A stretch of DNA of 64,000 nt from Octadecabacter arcticus 238 (GTDB taxonomy: Bacteria > Pseudomonadota > Alphaproteobacteria > Rhodobacterales > Rhodobacteraceae). A program made the translations under genes and the position numbers. Where the stretch lies: NCBI RefSeq assembly GCF_000155735.2, contig NC_020908.1, positions 811,001-875,000 on the forward strand. Reading direction: 5' to 3'. The notes beneath the pieces are model-generated. The model was given only the letters and a program-made list of their open reading frames with translations, was not told the DNA's origin and made no database searches. Numbering within the stretch: position 1 is the stretch's first letter; each line of letters begins with the position of its first letter. Below, piece after piece: positions 1 through 9,041 of the stretch.

Positions 1-1242
1 CGGCTTTACCCGAACGGATCGGTTGCTGCACATATTCTTGGCGGCGCGACCTACGGGCGCGAAGGCGTCCATTCTGCCGAAGTTATCGGCGTCGCAGGGG
101 TTGAAAAATACTTCGACGATTTCTTGCGTGATCCCGCCAATGAAGGCGCGCCGCTGGAATTGTCGATCGATCTGACCGTGCAGGCCGCTAGCGAACGGGT
201 GTTGCAGGGCGGCATGATGTTGATGTCCGCCAAAGGCGCGTCATCGGTGTTGATGGATGTCCACACGGGCGAAATCATCTCGATGGTTTCGCTGCCGGAT
301 TTTGACCCCAACGACCGCCCCCGCATCCTGACTGAAGGCGACCAGTCCGACAGCGTGTTGTTCAACCGCGCGTTGCAGGGCGTCTACGAACTGGGCAGTG
401 TCTTCAAGATATTCGCGGTCAGCCAAGCCATTGAGCTTGGCTTGATCGAAGCTGGCACCATGATCGACACCAGCGGCCCACTGACATGGGGCCGCTTTCG
501 GATTCGTGATTTTCACGATTATGGCCCGGAGTTGAGCGCTGAGAACGTGATCGTCGAATCGTCCAACATTGGCACGGCGCGCATTGCGATGATGATCGGT
601 GCGGATCGCCAACGCGAATTCCTCGGCACGCTCGGCTTGCTTCTTGAGACCCCCGTTGAAATGGTTGAGGCCCCAACAGGCGATCCTTTGCTGCCGGCCA
701 ATTGGTCGGAAATATCAACGATGACAATATCTTACGGACATGGGTTGTCTTCTTCGCCCGTCCACCTTGCGACGGCCTATGCCAGCCTGCTGAATGGTGG
801 TTACCGTGTTGAGCCGACCATCGTGCGTCAAGACGGGCCGCGACGTGGCCCCCGCGTGGTCAGCGAACAGGTGTCGGCTGCAGCCCGCGATATGCTGCGC
901 GCTGTAGTTGTGCGCGGCACTGCATCATTTGGCGATGTTGTTGGCTACAACGTTGGCGGCAAGACTGGAACGGCAGATAAGCCGCGCCCCTCGGGCGGCT
1001 ATTATGATGATCGCACCATCGCGACGTTCGCGTCCGTGTTTCCCGCCAACGATCCCCGATATGTTTTGATCGTCACACTGGATGAACCATCTGTTGAGGC
1101 ACTGGGTGAACAGCGCCGCACTGCCGGTTGGACAGCGGTGCCTGTAGCCGCTGAAATGATCCGTCGCGTGGCACCGCTTTTGGGCATGCGTCCGGACGTT
1201 GAAACCCTGACGCCAACGGGTGTATCACTGTCCTCAAATTGA
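1..1242 (+). CDS. ftsI: Peptidoglycan transpeptidase FtsI (PBP3), 5' end outside window
   Basis: This is the C-terminal part of the septal transpeptidase that cross-links peptidoglycan at the division site in the inner membrane. The frame is open from the first base, so the N-terminal membrane anchor lies upstream. The three penicillin-binding motifs are visible in order: SVFK (SxxK, catalytic Ser) near base 400, SSN near 557, and KTGT near 961. The stop is followed 54 bp later by murE, as in the dcw cluster of alphaproteobacteria. There are no internal stops or frameshifts. Confidence is high from the motifs and from the neighbours murE, murF and mraY. Confidence 0.95.
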   Translation, partial: RLYPNGSVAAHILGGATYGREGVHSAEVIGVAGVEKYFDDFLRDPANEGAPLELSIDLTVQAASERVLQGGMMLMSAKGASSVLMDVHTGEIISMVSLPDFDPNDRPRILTEGDQSDSVLFNRALQGVYELGSVFKIFAVSQAIELGLIEAGTMIDTSGPLTWGRFRIRDFHDYGPELSAENVIVESSNIGTARIAMMIGADRQREFLGTLGLLLETPVEMVEAPTGDPLLPANWSEISTMTISYGHGLSSSPVHLATAYASLLNGGYRVEPTIVRQDGPRRGPRVVSEQVSAAARDMLRAVVVRGTASFGDVVGYNVGGKTGTADKPRPSGGYYDDRTIATFASVFPANDPRYVLIVTLDEPSVEALGEQRRTAGWTAVPVAAEMIRRVAPLLGMRPDVETLTPTGVSLSSN

Positions 1243-1296
1243 GGCCCCCAGTTTAAGGCGCTTTGATTGAAGCGCTTTAATTGATTGAGGTCGGAC

Positions 1297-2808
1297 ATGA
1301 ACCCCCAAGCCGAACACAAAACGTCATCCCTCGCGGCACTTGGTCTGCGGGCAAAGGGTGGGCGCGACGCAACCATTACCGGACTGTCCGTCGACAGCCG
1401 TGATGTCAAAGAAGGGACGCTTTTCTTCGCCCTTCCTGGCACGAAAGTTCACGGCGCGGACGTCATTCAATATGCCCTTCGGATGGGCGCAGCGGCGATC
1501 CTGACGGATGCGCAAGGCGCGCAAATTGCCGCCAAAGAATTGGCCGACAGCAGTGCCGCACTTATCATCGCCGAAGATCCGCGCGGCGCGCTGGCGCTGA
1601 CGGCCTCGCTCTGGTTCGGCGCACATCCAGAAACGATGATCGCGGTGACAGGAACGAACGGCAAAACATCCGTGTCGACGTTTGCGCGCCAAATCTGGAT
1701 TGAGATGGAGCTTGCGGCCGTCAACCTTGGTACCACCGGCGTTGAAGGCGCGTGGACCTATCCGCTGAAACACACAACACCCGAACCGATCACGTTGCAC
1801 CGCACCCTCGCGCAGGCAAAATCACACGGCATCACCCACGTTGCAATGGAGGCGTCATCGCATGGGCTCGATCAGCGGCGTCTTGACGGGGTCGTGCTGG
1901 CCGCAGCTGGCTTTACCAATTTCACCCAAGACCATCTTGATTATCACAAAACGTTTGAAGCCTATTTTGACGCCAAGATGGGGCTGTTCACACGATTGCT
2001 GCCCGAAGACGGCGTTGCAGTGATCAATATTGATGACTCAAAGGGGCCCGAGGTCGTGCAGATCGCGGAAAGCCGGGGTCTGGAAACCATAACCGTTGGC
2101 CGCCACCCCGATGCGCGGTTGAAATTGACTGGACAGCGATTTGATTCCACCGGCCAGGAAATTTTGTTTGACTGGCAGCGCGGCAGCCATTCAGCGCGGC
2201 TCAACCTGATTGGCGGATTTCAGGCGGACAACGTATTGCTCGCGGCAGCTTTGGTCATCGCGGCAGGGGGCGATCCCGAAGAAGCGTTCGACACGCTCCC
2301 CTATCTGACCACAGTGCGGGGTCGGATGCAGCACGCGGCGACGCGGCGCAATGGCGGGTCGGTGTTTGTTGATTACGCCCACACCCCCGACGCCGTCGCC
2401 ACAGCGCTTATGGCGATGCGCCCGCACGTGATGGGTAAACTCATCGCGATTGTCGGCGCGGGCGGTGATCGTGACACAGGCAAACGCCCGCTGATGGGGC
2501 AGGCGGCAGTACAAAACGCTGACATGGTCTTTGTGACCGACGATAATCCACGATCAGAAGACCCGCGCGTCATTCGCGCCGCTGTCATGGCGGGTGCGCT
2601 TGAAAACGCCGCAGGTAAAAGTGTGATCGAAGTTGGCGACCGCGCCGAAGCCATTTTGCGCGGAATTGATGCGCTAGGCCCCGGTGATGCCTTGCTGATC
2701 GCCGGGAAGGGCCACGAAAGCGGACAAATCATCGGCGATGATGTGCTGCCGTTTGATGATGTAGAGCAGGCAAGCGTCGCAGTCGGCGCGCTGGACGGAG
2801 ACCTTTAG
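1297..2808 (+). CDS. murE: UDP-MurNAc-L-Ala-D-Glu:meso-DAP ligase MurE
   Basis: This cytoplasmic Mur ligase adds meso-diaminopimelate to the UDP-MurNAc dipeptide using ATP. The sequence shows the Mur N-terminal domain, the ATP-binding loop GTNGKTS around residue 107, and the DNPR signature (in DDNPRSE, about residue 410) that selects meso-DAP rather than lysine. A KGHE motif lies near the C-terminus. A TTG codon at 1285 is in frame, but GAGG at 1287-1290 sits six bases before the ATG at 1297, so that ATG is chosen, giving 503 residues. The stop abuts the murF start directly, so the two are probably translationally coupled. Confidence 0.96.
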   Translation: MNPQAEHKTSSLAALGLRAKGGRDATITGLSVDSRDVKEGTLFFALPGTKVHGADVIQYALRMGAAAILTDAQGAQIAAKELADSSAALIIAEDPRGALALTASLWFGAHPETMIAVTGTNGKTSVSTFARQIWIEMELAAVNLGTTGVEGAWTYPLKHTTPEPITLHRTLAQAKSHGITHVAMEASSHGLDQRRLDGVVLAAAGFTNFTQDHLDYHKTFEAYFDAKMGLFTRLLPEDGVAVINIDDSKGPEVVQIAESRGLETITVGRHPDARLKLTGQRFDSTGQEILFDWQRGSHSARLNLIGGFQADNVLLAAALVIAAGGDPEEAFDTLPYLTTVRGRMQHAATRRNGGSVFVDYAHTPDAVATALMAMRPHVMGKLIAIVGAGGDRDTGKRPLMGQAAVQNADMVFVTDDNPRSEDPRVIRAAVMAGALENAAGKSVIEVGDRAEAILRGIDALGPGDALLIAGKGHESGQIIGDDVLPFDDVEQASVAVGALDGDL

Positions 2809-4293
2809 ATGGCCCAAGACACACCGCAAGACACGCCCCCAGAGACGGCCCAAACTGCGTCCCAATTTACGATCCTGTGGACGTCCCACGACGCGGACGC
2901 CGCGACAGGCGGAAAGTCCACTGCAAAATGGGACGCGACGGGCGTGTCTATTGACACCCGCACCATTCAGACGGGCGATTTGTTTGTCGCGCTCTCGGCT
3001 GAACGCGACGGGCATGATTTCGTCGCGATGGCGCTTGCCAAAGGCGCGGCTGCTGCCCTTGTGACCCACCGACCCGATGGTGTGGCTGACGACGCGCCGC
3101 TGCTGATCGTGCCCGATGTTCTGGCCGCACTCAGCGCATTGGGGCAGGCCGCACGGGCGCGAACCTCTGCCAAAGTCCTCGCGATCACCGGCTCTGTTGG
3201 CAAAACGTCTGCAAAAGAAATGGCCCGCGCAGTTCTGTCGCGCCAAGGTCGCGTCCACGCCGCCGAGGCCAGCTATAATAACCACTGGGGTGTGCCTTTG
3301 ACGCTGGCGCGTATGCCCCAAGATTGCGACTTTGCCGTCATCGAAATTGGCATGTCCAACCCCGGTGAAATCGCGCCGCTGTCGCGCTTGACTTGCCCAC
3401 ATGTGGCGATGATCACGACCGTCGGCCCGGCTCACCTCCAAGCATTTGATGACATTAACGGCATCGCCCGCGAAAAAGCCGCGATCATCGACGGGCTGGT
3501 ATCGGGCGGCGTTGCGGTGCTGAACGCAGACACGGAAACCAGTGAAATTTTGCAAAGATACGCCTCAAAACGCGAAGTCACGCAGGTATTGTTCGGGCAG
3601 ATGTCGCGCACTTGGGCATTAAAACACGTGGCATTGGCGCAAGGCAAAACTTTGGTGCAGGCCGACACGCCCAATGGCCCGCTGATGTTCAAACTGTTAA
3701 CGGCGGGACGTCATTTTGCGATGAACGGGCTGGGCATTTTGGCGGCCTGCGCCGCCCTTGGCGCGGACCCCGTTCAAGCAGCGATGGACCTTGGTCAATG
3801 GGCACCCCCCGCAGGGCGCGGCACCCATGAAGTTGTCACGCTTGATGCGGCAATTGAACACGAAACGCTGATCTTGCTGGATGATGCGTTCAACGCCAAC
3901 CCTATATCCCTAACCGCCGCCTTGGAGGTTCTTGCGTCCTACACGCCGCACGACAATGTTGGCCGCATCATAAAAGGACGACGCGTCGCGATCCTCGGCG
4001 ATATGCTGGAACTCGGCCCGCACGAGAACGCGATGCACGCCGAGACCGCCAACGATCCGTCCATCCCCGCGCTGCACCTGATCCACTGCGCTGGCCCTCG
4101 CATGCGCCACCTCTATGATGCGCTGCCGGACAACCTGCGCGGGCAATGGGCTGAATCGGCGGACGCCCTTGCGCGGCAGGCGGCCCAGCTGGTGGACGGC
4201 GGCGATGTCGTGCTGGTCAAAGGCTCAAAGGAATCAAAAATCAGCCTTGTCGTTGACGCCATACGAAAACTGGGGCATCCCGATGCGACCTAG
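2809..4293 (+). CDS. murF: UDP-MurNAc-tripeptide:D-Ala-D-Ala ligase MurF
   Basis: MurF adds the D-Ala-D-Ala dipeptide to complete the cytoplasmic pentapeptide precursor. The 494-residue product has the Mur ligase P-loop ITGSVGKTS near residue 125, an NNHWG motif soon after it, and the family motif DAFNANP near residue 360. Its length is typical, with a short Pro/Thr-rich N-terminal extension. It starts on the base after the murE stop, and mraY follows after 53 bp, so ftsI, murE, murF and mraY read as one operon. No defect is visible. Confidence 0.96.
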   Translation: MAQDTPQDTPPETAQTASQFTILWTSHDADAATGGKSTAKWDATGVSIDTRTIQTGDLFVALSAERDGHDFVAMALAKGAAAALVTHRPDGVADDAPLLIVPDVLAALSALGQAARARTSAKVLAITGSVGKTSAKEMARAVLSRQGRVHAAEASYNNHWGVPLTLARMPQDCDFAVIEIGMSNPGEIAPLSRLTCPHVAMITTVGPAHLQAFDDINGIAREKAAIIDGLVSGGVAVLNADTETSEILQRYASKREVTQVLFGQMSRTWALKHVALAQGKTLVQADTPNGPLMFKLLTAGRHFAMNGLGILAACAALGADPVQAAMDLGQWAPPAGRGTHEVVTLDAAIEHETLILLDDAFNANPISLTAALEVLASYTPHDNVGRIIKGRRVAILGDMLELGPHENAMHAETANDPSIPALHLIHCAGPRMRHLYDALPDNLRGQWAESADALARQAAQLVDGGDVVLVKGSKESKISLVVDAIRKLGHPDAT

Positions 4294-4346
4294 TGGTTCA
4301 GTGAAACCAAACACGATCTAGTTATTAAACGACGGGAATTTTGCAT

Positions 4347-5429
4347 ATGTTGTATTGGCTAACGGCTCTTTCGGACGGCGGCGACGTTTTCAACCTGTTT
4401 CGCTATATCACGTTTCGTGCGGGTGGCGCGTTTCTGACAGCGTTGATTTTCGGCTTTGTCTTTGGCCCATCCTTGATCCGTGTGTTGCGCGCGCGCCAAG
4501 GCAAAGGCCAGCCAATCCGCAATGACGGACCAGAAAGCCATTTTGCCAAGGCAGGCACCCCCACCATGGGGGGGCTGCTGATCGTCGGCGCATTGCTGAC
4601 CTCGACCCTGTTGTGGGCGCGCCTTGATAACCCGTTCATCTGGATGGTTTTATTCGTCACAATGTCGTTTGCATTGATCGGGTTTGCCGACGATTACGCC
4701 AAAGTCTCAAAACAATCGAGCGCTGGGGTCTCGGGCCGCTTGCGCCTTATCCTCGGCTTTGCAATCGCGGGCGTCGCAGCCTACTGGGCCGCACAATACC
4801 ACCCGGTTGAGCTGCAAAACCAACTGGCTCTGCCAATCTTCAAGGACACGCTGATCAATCTCGGCGTGCTGTTCATCCCGTTTTCAATGATCGTCATTGT
4901 CGGGGCTGCCAACGCCGTCAACATGACCGACGGCCTTGACGGTCTGGCCATTATGCCCGTGATGATCGCCGCTGGTGCCTTCGCCATTATCGCCTATTTC
5001 GTCGGTCGCACGGACTTTACCGCGGAACTGGGCCTGCATTACGTCCCCGGAACAGGTGAACTCGCAATCTTTGCCGCGGGGCTTATTGGCGGCGGTCTTG
5101 GCTTTTTGTGGTACAACGCGCCCCCCGCAGCCGTCTTTATGGGCGACACCGGATCACTGGCCTTGGGCGGCGCATTGGGCGCAATCGCGGTGGCCACCAA
5201 ACACGAAATCGTCCTCGCCATTGTCGGTGGTTTGTTCGTGGTTGAGGCGATGTCAGTGATCATTCAGGTCCTCTACTTCAAGCGCACCGGCAAACGCGTC
5301 TTCCTTATGGCCCCGATCCACCATCACTATGAGAAAAAGGGCTGGGCGGAGCCGCAGATCGTCATTCGCTTCTGGATCGTCTCGCTGATCTTGGCGGTCA
5401 TTGGTCTCGCCACACTAAAGGTGCGTTAG
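4347..5429 (+). CDS. mraY: Phospho-MurNAc-pentapeptide translocase MraY
   Basis: MraY is the polytopic inner-membrane enzyme that transfers phospho-MurNAc-pentapeptide to undecaprenyl phosphate to form lipid I. The 360-residue length is standard. The DDYAK motif (catalytic aspartates), [22 protein letters not shown] and the histidine motif [11 protein letters not shown] are all present between the membrane segments. A TTG at 4341 is in frame, but the ATG at 4347 gives the family length and is preferred. murD would normally follow on the same strand. Instead the next gene is convergent and an IS-rich region begins, so the dcw cluster is broken or ends here. Confidence 0.96.
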   Translation: MLYWLTALSDGGDVFNLFRYITFRAGGAFLTALIFGFVFGPSLIRVLRARQGKGQPIRNDGPESHFAKAGTPTMGGLLIVGALLTSTLLWARLDNPFIWMVLFVTMSFALIGFADDYAKVSKQSSAGVSGRLRLILGFAIAGVAAYWAAQYHPVELQNQLALPIFKDTLINLGVLFIPFSMIVIVGAANAVNMTDGLDGLAIMPVMIAAGAFAIIAYFVGRTDFTAELGLHYVPGTGELAIFAAGLIGGGLGFLWYNAPPAAVFMGDTGSLALGGALGAIAVATKHEIVLAIVGGLFVVEAMSVIIQVLYFKRTGKRVFLMAPIHHHYEKKGWAEPQIVIRFWIVSLILAVIGLATLKVR

Positions 5430-5507
5430 TCCGAAAACCTGATGTCGCGCAGGGCGGGCCGGAACTGGCGCAACCAATAATGGCGCAACCCAAAATATAG
5501 GCGCCCC

Positions 5508-5915
5508 CTAAACCGGCATATTATCCCCGATATCGGTATCTGCGCCGTCAACATGGGCCAACCACGCCTCAGCTGCCGCGCCATCCTCTAGATCAAAACA
5601 CCTGATCTCCAGCCCTCGGATCAAAGCGCCCTCAATTTTGGCCGCCGTTTTCAGCCACCCGATGTCGGTCAAGACAGCGCAACGGTTAAAGTGACCTATC
5701 ATGGAAAACAGATGCGGCAGGCGCATCATCTCTGCCACCAATGCGCCGCCCGTCGGCATTGTAAACGACGGTATTTTATACATCATGACGCCGTTCGTGA
5801 TATCCTTTGATTTCTCAAACAGATCATCAAGCCCCGCGGCCATCATATCGCTGTCTAGGATAGCGCTGAGTTCAACATCGATGCGGTTTGGTTTGGGTTT
5901 GGTTACGATCAGCAT
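5508..5915 (-). CDS. SpoIIAA-like (STAS/SEC14-type) small protein
   Basis: The 135-residue product resembles the SpoIIAA-like/DUF3478 group of small cytosolic alpha/beta proteins, judged from a start like MLIVTKPKPNR, the central GVMMYKIPSF strand, and a helix containing the IGWLKTAAKIE segment. The biochemical role of this family is not established. An upstream ATG at 5939 is in frame, but GGAGG lies seven bases before the ATG at 5915, so that start is used. The gene is convergent with mraY. Its GC content and coding style match the housekeeping side, so it may be the last core gene before the IS-rich region. Confidence 0.6.
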   Translation of the reverse strand: MLIVTKPKPNRIDVELSAILDSDMMAAGLDDLFEKSKDITNGVMMYKIPSFTMPTGGALVAEMMRLPHLFSMIGHFNRCAVLTDIGWLKTAAKIEGALIRGLEIRCFDLEDGAAAEAWLAHVDGADTDIGDNMPV

Positions 5916-5939
5916 CTGGGGTCCTCCGATTGGGTTCAA

Positions 5940-6405
5940 GGCAAAATTAACCCCGCCCGCGTGCCCCTTCCTTGATCTGGGTCAAACGACGACCAAACCA
6001 GACTCCGCCTCGGCCCAAAACGCTGCGCCCGTATCTATCTTCAAACACTGCGATTGGCCCTCAAAACCCAACCTTACCGCTATCCCGCCCGTGGCATCGA
6101 CGGGCAGCCCCCAAATTGCCCAGCCCACACAGCGCCCACCCCGAGACGGGCGCTGCCCTGAACGGGCGCTGTCCGGCAAAGCTGGACGGGGTTCCCGAAT
6201 CCAGCAGAATGTCTAAGCTAACAATGGGAAGCGGACGTTCGCGCACGATGCAGCGAAAGTCTTGTGTGGATGGGTTCCGCAAACCAAGTCCCTTACAGCT
6301 TAGCGGGCTATGTCGCCCGGGACCTTCGACGGGGTGCCCTGGTTTTGGCGGCAGACTTGGGCACCATCATCTCGCAGGTCTCGCTAACTCGTTGTTCGTT
6401 CTCCT
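5940..6405. other. Intergenic stretch without a supportable gene
   Basis: This GC-rich stretch of about 465 bases lies between the SpoIIAA-like gene and the IS110 remnant. Short open frames occur on both strands, but none has a convincing ribosome-binding site or a recognisable family. It is probably an old recombination scar or degenerate coding sequence marking the edge between the dcw region and the IS-rich region. Confidence 0.4.
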
Positions 6406-6870
6406 TTAGGCAGTGTGGGGTGTGTAGGGTTCGTTTCGGGTGAGGACCGCCCAGACGATCCGAGCGGTCTTGTTTGCCCTTCTCGGGCTGCGATGGCGAC
6501 GGTTGCGACGCGCGCTGGCTTGCGTTCCAGCAGTGACGTCAGCTACTTGCGTTCGAGCAGTGACGTCAGCTACTTGCGTTCGAGCAGTGACGTCAGCTAC
6601 TTGCGTTCGCGCTCTGGGTGCGACTTTGTCTGTCGGACGCGCGAGGTCATGCCGACGACCAACAATGCTCGTAAGTTTTGATCGCCCATTTTGGTGATGC
6701 GACCCAATTTCTCTTTGCCGCCGCTGGATTTGTTCGCAGGCGTCTGACCCAGCGTCACGCCAAAGGTGTGCTTTCAGCACGACGCGGCAAACTGGCGGCC
6801 ATTACTGAACTGATGACCATCCCCAATGCTGGCGTTGATTGCCGACGCGGTTACAGCACCAACGTCCCAC
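6406..6870 (-). pseudogene. IS110/IS1111-type transposase, C-terminal remnant
   Basis: On the minus strand the sequence encodes the end of an IS110-type transposase. It starts with VGAVTASAINA-like and IGDGHQF segments, continues through SSGGKEKLGRITKMGD and LLVVGMTSRVRQ, and ends with NKTARIVWAVLTRNEPY. It is broken by a stop near 6780, a frameshift near 6650-6690 and a 27-bp tandem repeat inside the coding region. The N-terminal DEDD domain is missing. It is a dead fragment, distinct in sequence from the IS110 element at 14.6 kb. Confidence 0.75.
6520..6609. repeat. 27-bp tandem repeat, 3.3 copies, inside transposase remnant
   Basis: Three consecutive 27-bp units start at 6520, 6547 and 6574, followed by nine bases of a fourth. 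Each contains CAGTGACGTCAGCTAC. The first unit differs from the others by one base. Because 27 is a multiple of three, the unit reads on the minus strand as a nine-residue repeat (ARTQVADVT) within the IS110-type remnant. It looks like a local replication-slippage expansion. Confidence 0.9.
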
Positions 6871-6894
6871 TGGCCGGCAGGGCGTGTTTACATG

Positions 6895-7351
6895 CTGGAG
6901 AGGGGGGTATGGTGTCTCAAGAAACAACCGCGACAGTTGCCGTGTCGAGAAATGCTTGCCGTGATAGCCCCTTCTCAGCGATGCAACCATCGCCTGTCAG
7001 GCAATGGCGAAAGAGGACCCGCTCGGGTGCAGGAACATCCTTGTCCTGACCGGTGGGCCGCTCCGTCCACCACGCGCGCAACAGGCCCAGGACGTCTGAC
7101 GGCAGCATAACGTTGAGGTCCTTGCGCCCCTTCGATTGCACGATGCGGATGTTCTCCTGATCGCTATCAATATTACCATCCTTGAGCCGCACGACCTCGC
7201 CCGCACGCATCCTGCAGCCATAGGCGAGCGACAACATCACCTTGGCTTTCAGGCTGGGTGCCATGGCGAGAATGCGTTTGATCTCTTTTTGGCTCAGCAC
7301 CTACGGCACCCGGTCTGGCTCTCGGAGGTGGAAGATCTCGGCCATGTTCAT
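6895..7351 (-). pseudogene. IS91-associated tyrosine recombinase remnant
   Basis: The minus-strand reading gives the N-terminal half of the tyrosine recombinase usually encoded beside IS91-family transposases: MNMAEIFHLREPDRVP, a stop, then VLSQKEIKRILAMAP, GCRMRAGEVVRLK, IRIVQSKGRKD and LLRAWWTERPTGQDK. A later segment, GKHFSTRQLSRLF, lies in a different frame. It is inactivated by a TAG in the early part, a palindromic insertion at 6968-7006 that shifts the frame, and loss of the C-terminal catalytic part. No IS91 transposase remains next to it. Confidence 0.75.
6968..7006. repeat. Dispersed palindromic element, copy A
   Basis: The core runs from CCCCTTCTC through a hairpin (GCGATG, loop, CATCGC) to CTGTCAGGCAATG. 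The same framework occurs at 10796-10835 and 56461-56502. Here it interrupts the IS91-type recombinase remnant between the segments ending VLF and beginning GKHFSTRQ, where the family has only a few residues. The interruption is not a multiple of three, so it shifts the frame. Confidence 0.65.
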
Positions 7352-7625
7352 GTTCAAAAATCATCCGAACCGCGCGTGCGCGCACCTCGGTCAAAAACGG
7401 TTTGCTCTGTTACTTTTTTCCATCGGCTCCATCCATACTTACTTTGGAGCCTCCGGCAAACTTGGGGCGGTTCAAAATGGCTTTGATCTGGGTTTGTCTC
7501 TGCAGTGCTGAAGGCAGTACCGAGCCCAAGTTGTCGATTGCTGCGGAAACAACCAATGGAATGGAACCGCAAGACGCTGACATTCAACGTTGAAACTGTT
7601 ACGCTGATATTTACGCAAAAAACCC
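7352..7625. other. Non-coding stretch between recombinase remnant and IS256 copy 1
   Basis: No gene, terminator or clear promoter is seen in these roughly 270 bases. The sequence continues upstream of the recombinase remnant and ends exactly at the terminal inverted repeat of the IS256-family copy. Confidence 0.4.
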
Positions 7626-9012
7626 GAGTTATTGTCAAATCTGGTGTTTGAGTATTGTTGGTCATGCGGTGATCTGGTCGGGGTTTGTGGTTTCGATTCC
7701 GTCTTTGAACGTGACGCCTGTGATGACTTTTGCGAGGTAGTCAAAGCCGCGTAGCTTCCTCCAATTTTGCTCAGCACATTGCCCCAGTTTGAACATCATG
7801 TGCAGCATGCCATCGCGTGACAGGCAGCCCTTTGAACGCTTGGTACGATGCCGGATCGTCGCGAAGGCCGATTCAATTGGATTGCTAGTGCGGATGCTTT
7901 GCCAATGCTGCGCCGGGAAGTCGAAGAATGCCATGAGTTCCTCACGATCTTTTTGCAGGCATAGTGTGGCCTTGGGGTATTTGGGTTCGTAGGTTTTGAT
8001 GAACAGATCGAACGCCTTTTCTGCATCGACTTTGGTCTCGGCCTGCCAGATGTCGTGCAGCGCGGCCTTGGCTTTTGGCTGAGACAGCTTGGGTAAACAA
8101 TTGAGCACGTTCATCGTTTTGTGTTGCCAACAGCGTTGATGGCGGGTCTCAGGATAGACTTCGTCCATGGCCGCCCAAAACCCCATGGCACCGTCCCCGA
8201 TGGCCAGTTTGGGCGCATTCATGCCTCGGCTTTTGAGGTTAAGCAGAACCTCGCGCCAGCTCTGCGTGGACTCGCGCACCCCATCCTCAATTGCCAGAAA
8301 TCGCTTCTTGCCACGGGCAGTTACCCCAATAATAACAAGGGCACAGAGCTTGTCATCCTCGCCCCGAAGGCCGCTGTGAACGCCGTCGGCCCAGATATAG
8401 ACGATGGGCTCGTCATCTAACTCAGCGCCTTTCCAAGCCTCGTATTCATTGGCCCAATCGCGTTTTAAACGCGAAACCGTATTAGCCGACAAGCCAACGG
8501 CATCTGGGCCCAGAAGAACCTTGAGGGCGGGAGCCATCTCGCCGCTGGAGATCCCTTTGAGGTAAAGCCATGGCAAGGCCGCTTCCAGCGTCTTCGTGCG
8601 GCGCACATAGGGCGGCACCAGGGCAGACCGGAATGTCACCGGTGTGCCGTCCTTGGACCGAACCTTTGGAATGCGCACGCTCACAGGGCCAATGCCCGTT
8701 TGAAACGGGCGGGCCGGATGATGTCCATTACGCACGACTGCCGCGTGACCGGCATCGGTGCGTAAGCCGGTAAATTGCGCCAAATAACTGACAAGCTCAG
8801 CCTCAACTGCTGTCGCGATCAATTGTTGTGCTCCCGTTTTCAGCAACTCCGTCAACGCGTCCGTCATCTCGTCTCGACGCGCAAAATCAACAATGTTAGT
8901 AGTTCCCATGGTGGTGTATCTCCTTTGGCTGGGCTGCTGTCTTCCAACAACAATTCAACCAGATACGCCGCCAACCTTCAAACCACTCAAACACCAGATT
9001 CAGTCATAGCTC
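7626..9012 (-). mobile_element. IS256-family insertion sequence, copy 1 (1,387 bp)
   Basis: The ends were defined by comparison with the other two copies, which have exact target duplications. The terminal inverted repeats are imperfect over 28 bases and share AATCTGGTGTTTGAGT internally. The element is 1,387 bp, the same as copies 2 and 3. The flanking nine bases (7617-7625 and 9013-9021) match only in their last six positions, so this copy lacks an intact target duplication and may have been reshuffled by recombination between copies. Its upstream edge lies 29 bp before the SDR gene start. Confidence 0.92.
7662..8909 (-). CDS. IS256-family transposase, copy 1
   Basis: This 415-residue mutator-type DDE transposase is full length and uninterrupted. 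Visible hallmarks are the WADGVHSG segment (first catalytic Asp), the ALVIIGVTARGKK strand, IGDGAMGFW with the second Asp, RCWQHKTMNVL, and the NPIESAFATIRHRT motif carrying the catalytic Glu. It differs from copy 2 by Ala instead of Thr in the KLAIGDG segment. A GGAGATACACC sequence precedes the ATG. The gene is expected to be functional. Confidence 0.95.
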   Translation of the reverse strand: MGTTNIVDFARRDEMTDALTELLKTGAQQLIATAVEAELVSYLAQFTGLRTDAGHAAVVRNGHHPARPFQTGIGPVSVRIPKVRSKDGTPVTFRSALVPPYVRRTKTLEAALPWLYLKGISSGEMAPALKVLLGPDAVGLSANTVSRLKRDWANEYEAWKGAELDDEPIVYIWADGVHSGLRGEDDKLCALVIIGVTARGKKRFLAIEDGVRESTQSWREVLLNLKSRGMNAPKLAIGDGAMGFWAAMDEVYPETRHQRCWQHKTMNVLNCLPKLSQPKAKAALHDIWQAETKVDAEKAFDLFIKTYEPKYPKATLCLQKDREELMAFFDFPAQHWQSIRTSNPIESAFATIRHRTKRSKGCLSRDGMLHMMFKLGQCAEQNWRKLRGFDYLAKVITGVTFKDGIETTNPDQITA

Positions 9013-9041
9013 CGCAAACCCCAATGTAGAAAGCTTCCCAA

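Noticed and set aside
2674..3555. Minus-strand 293-codon ORF
   Set aside because: It lies antisense to murF and the end of murE, which have clear motifs and coupling. The reverse frame has no recognisable domain.
6520..6609. Possible CRISPR array
   Set aside because: The repeat units are contiguous without spacers, so this is a minisatellite, not a CRISPR array.
7617..9021. Target-site duplication for IS256 copy 1
   Set aside because: The flanking nine bases agree at only six positions, unlike the perfect duplications of copies 2 and 3, so no duplication was called.
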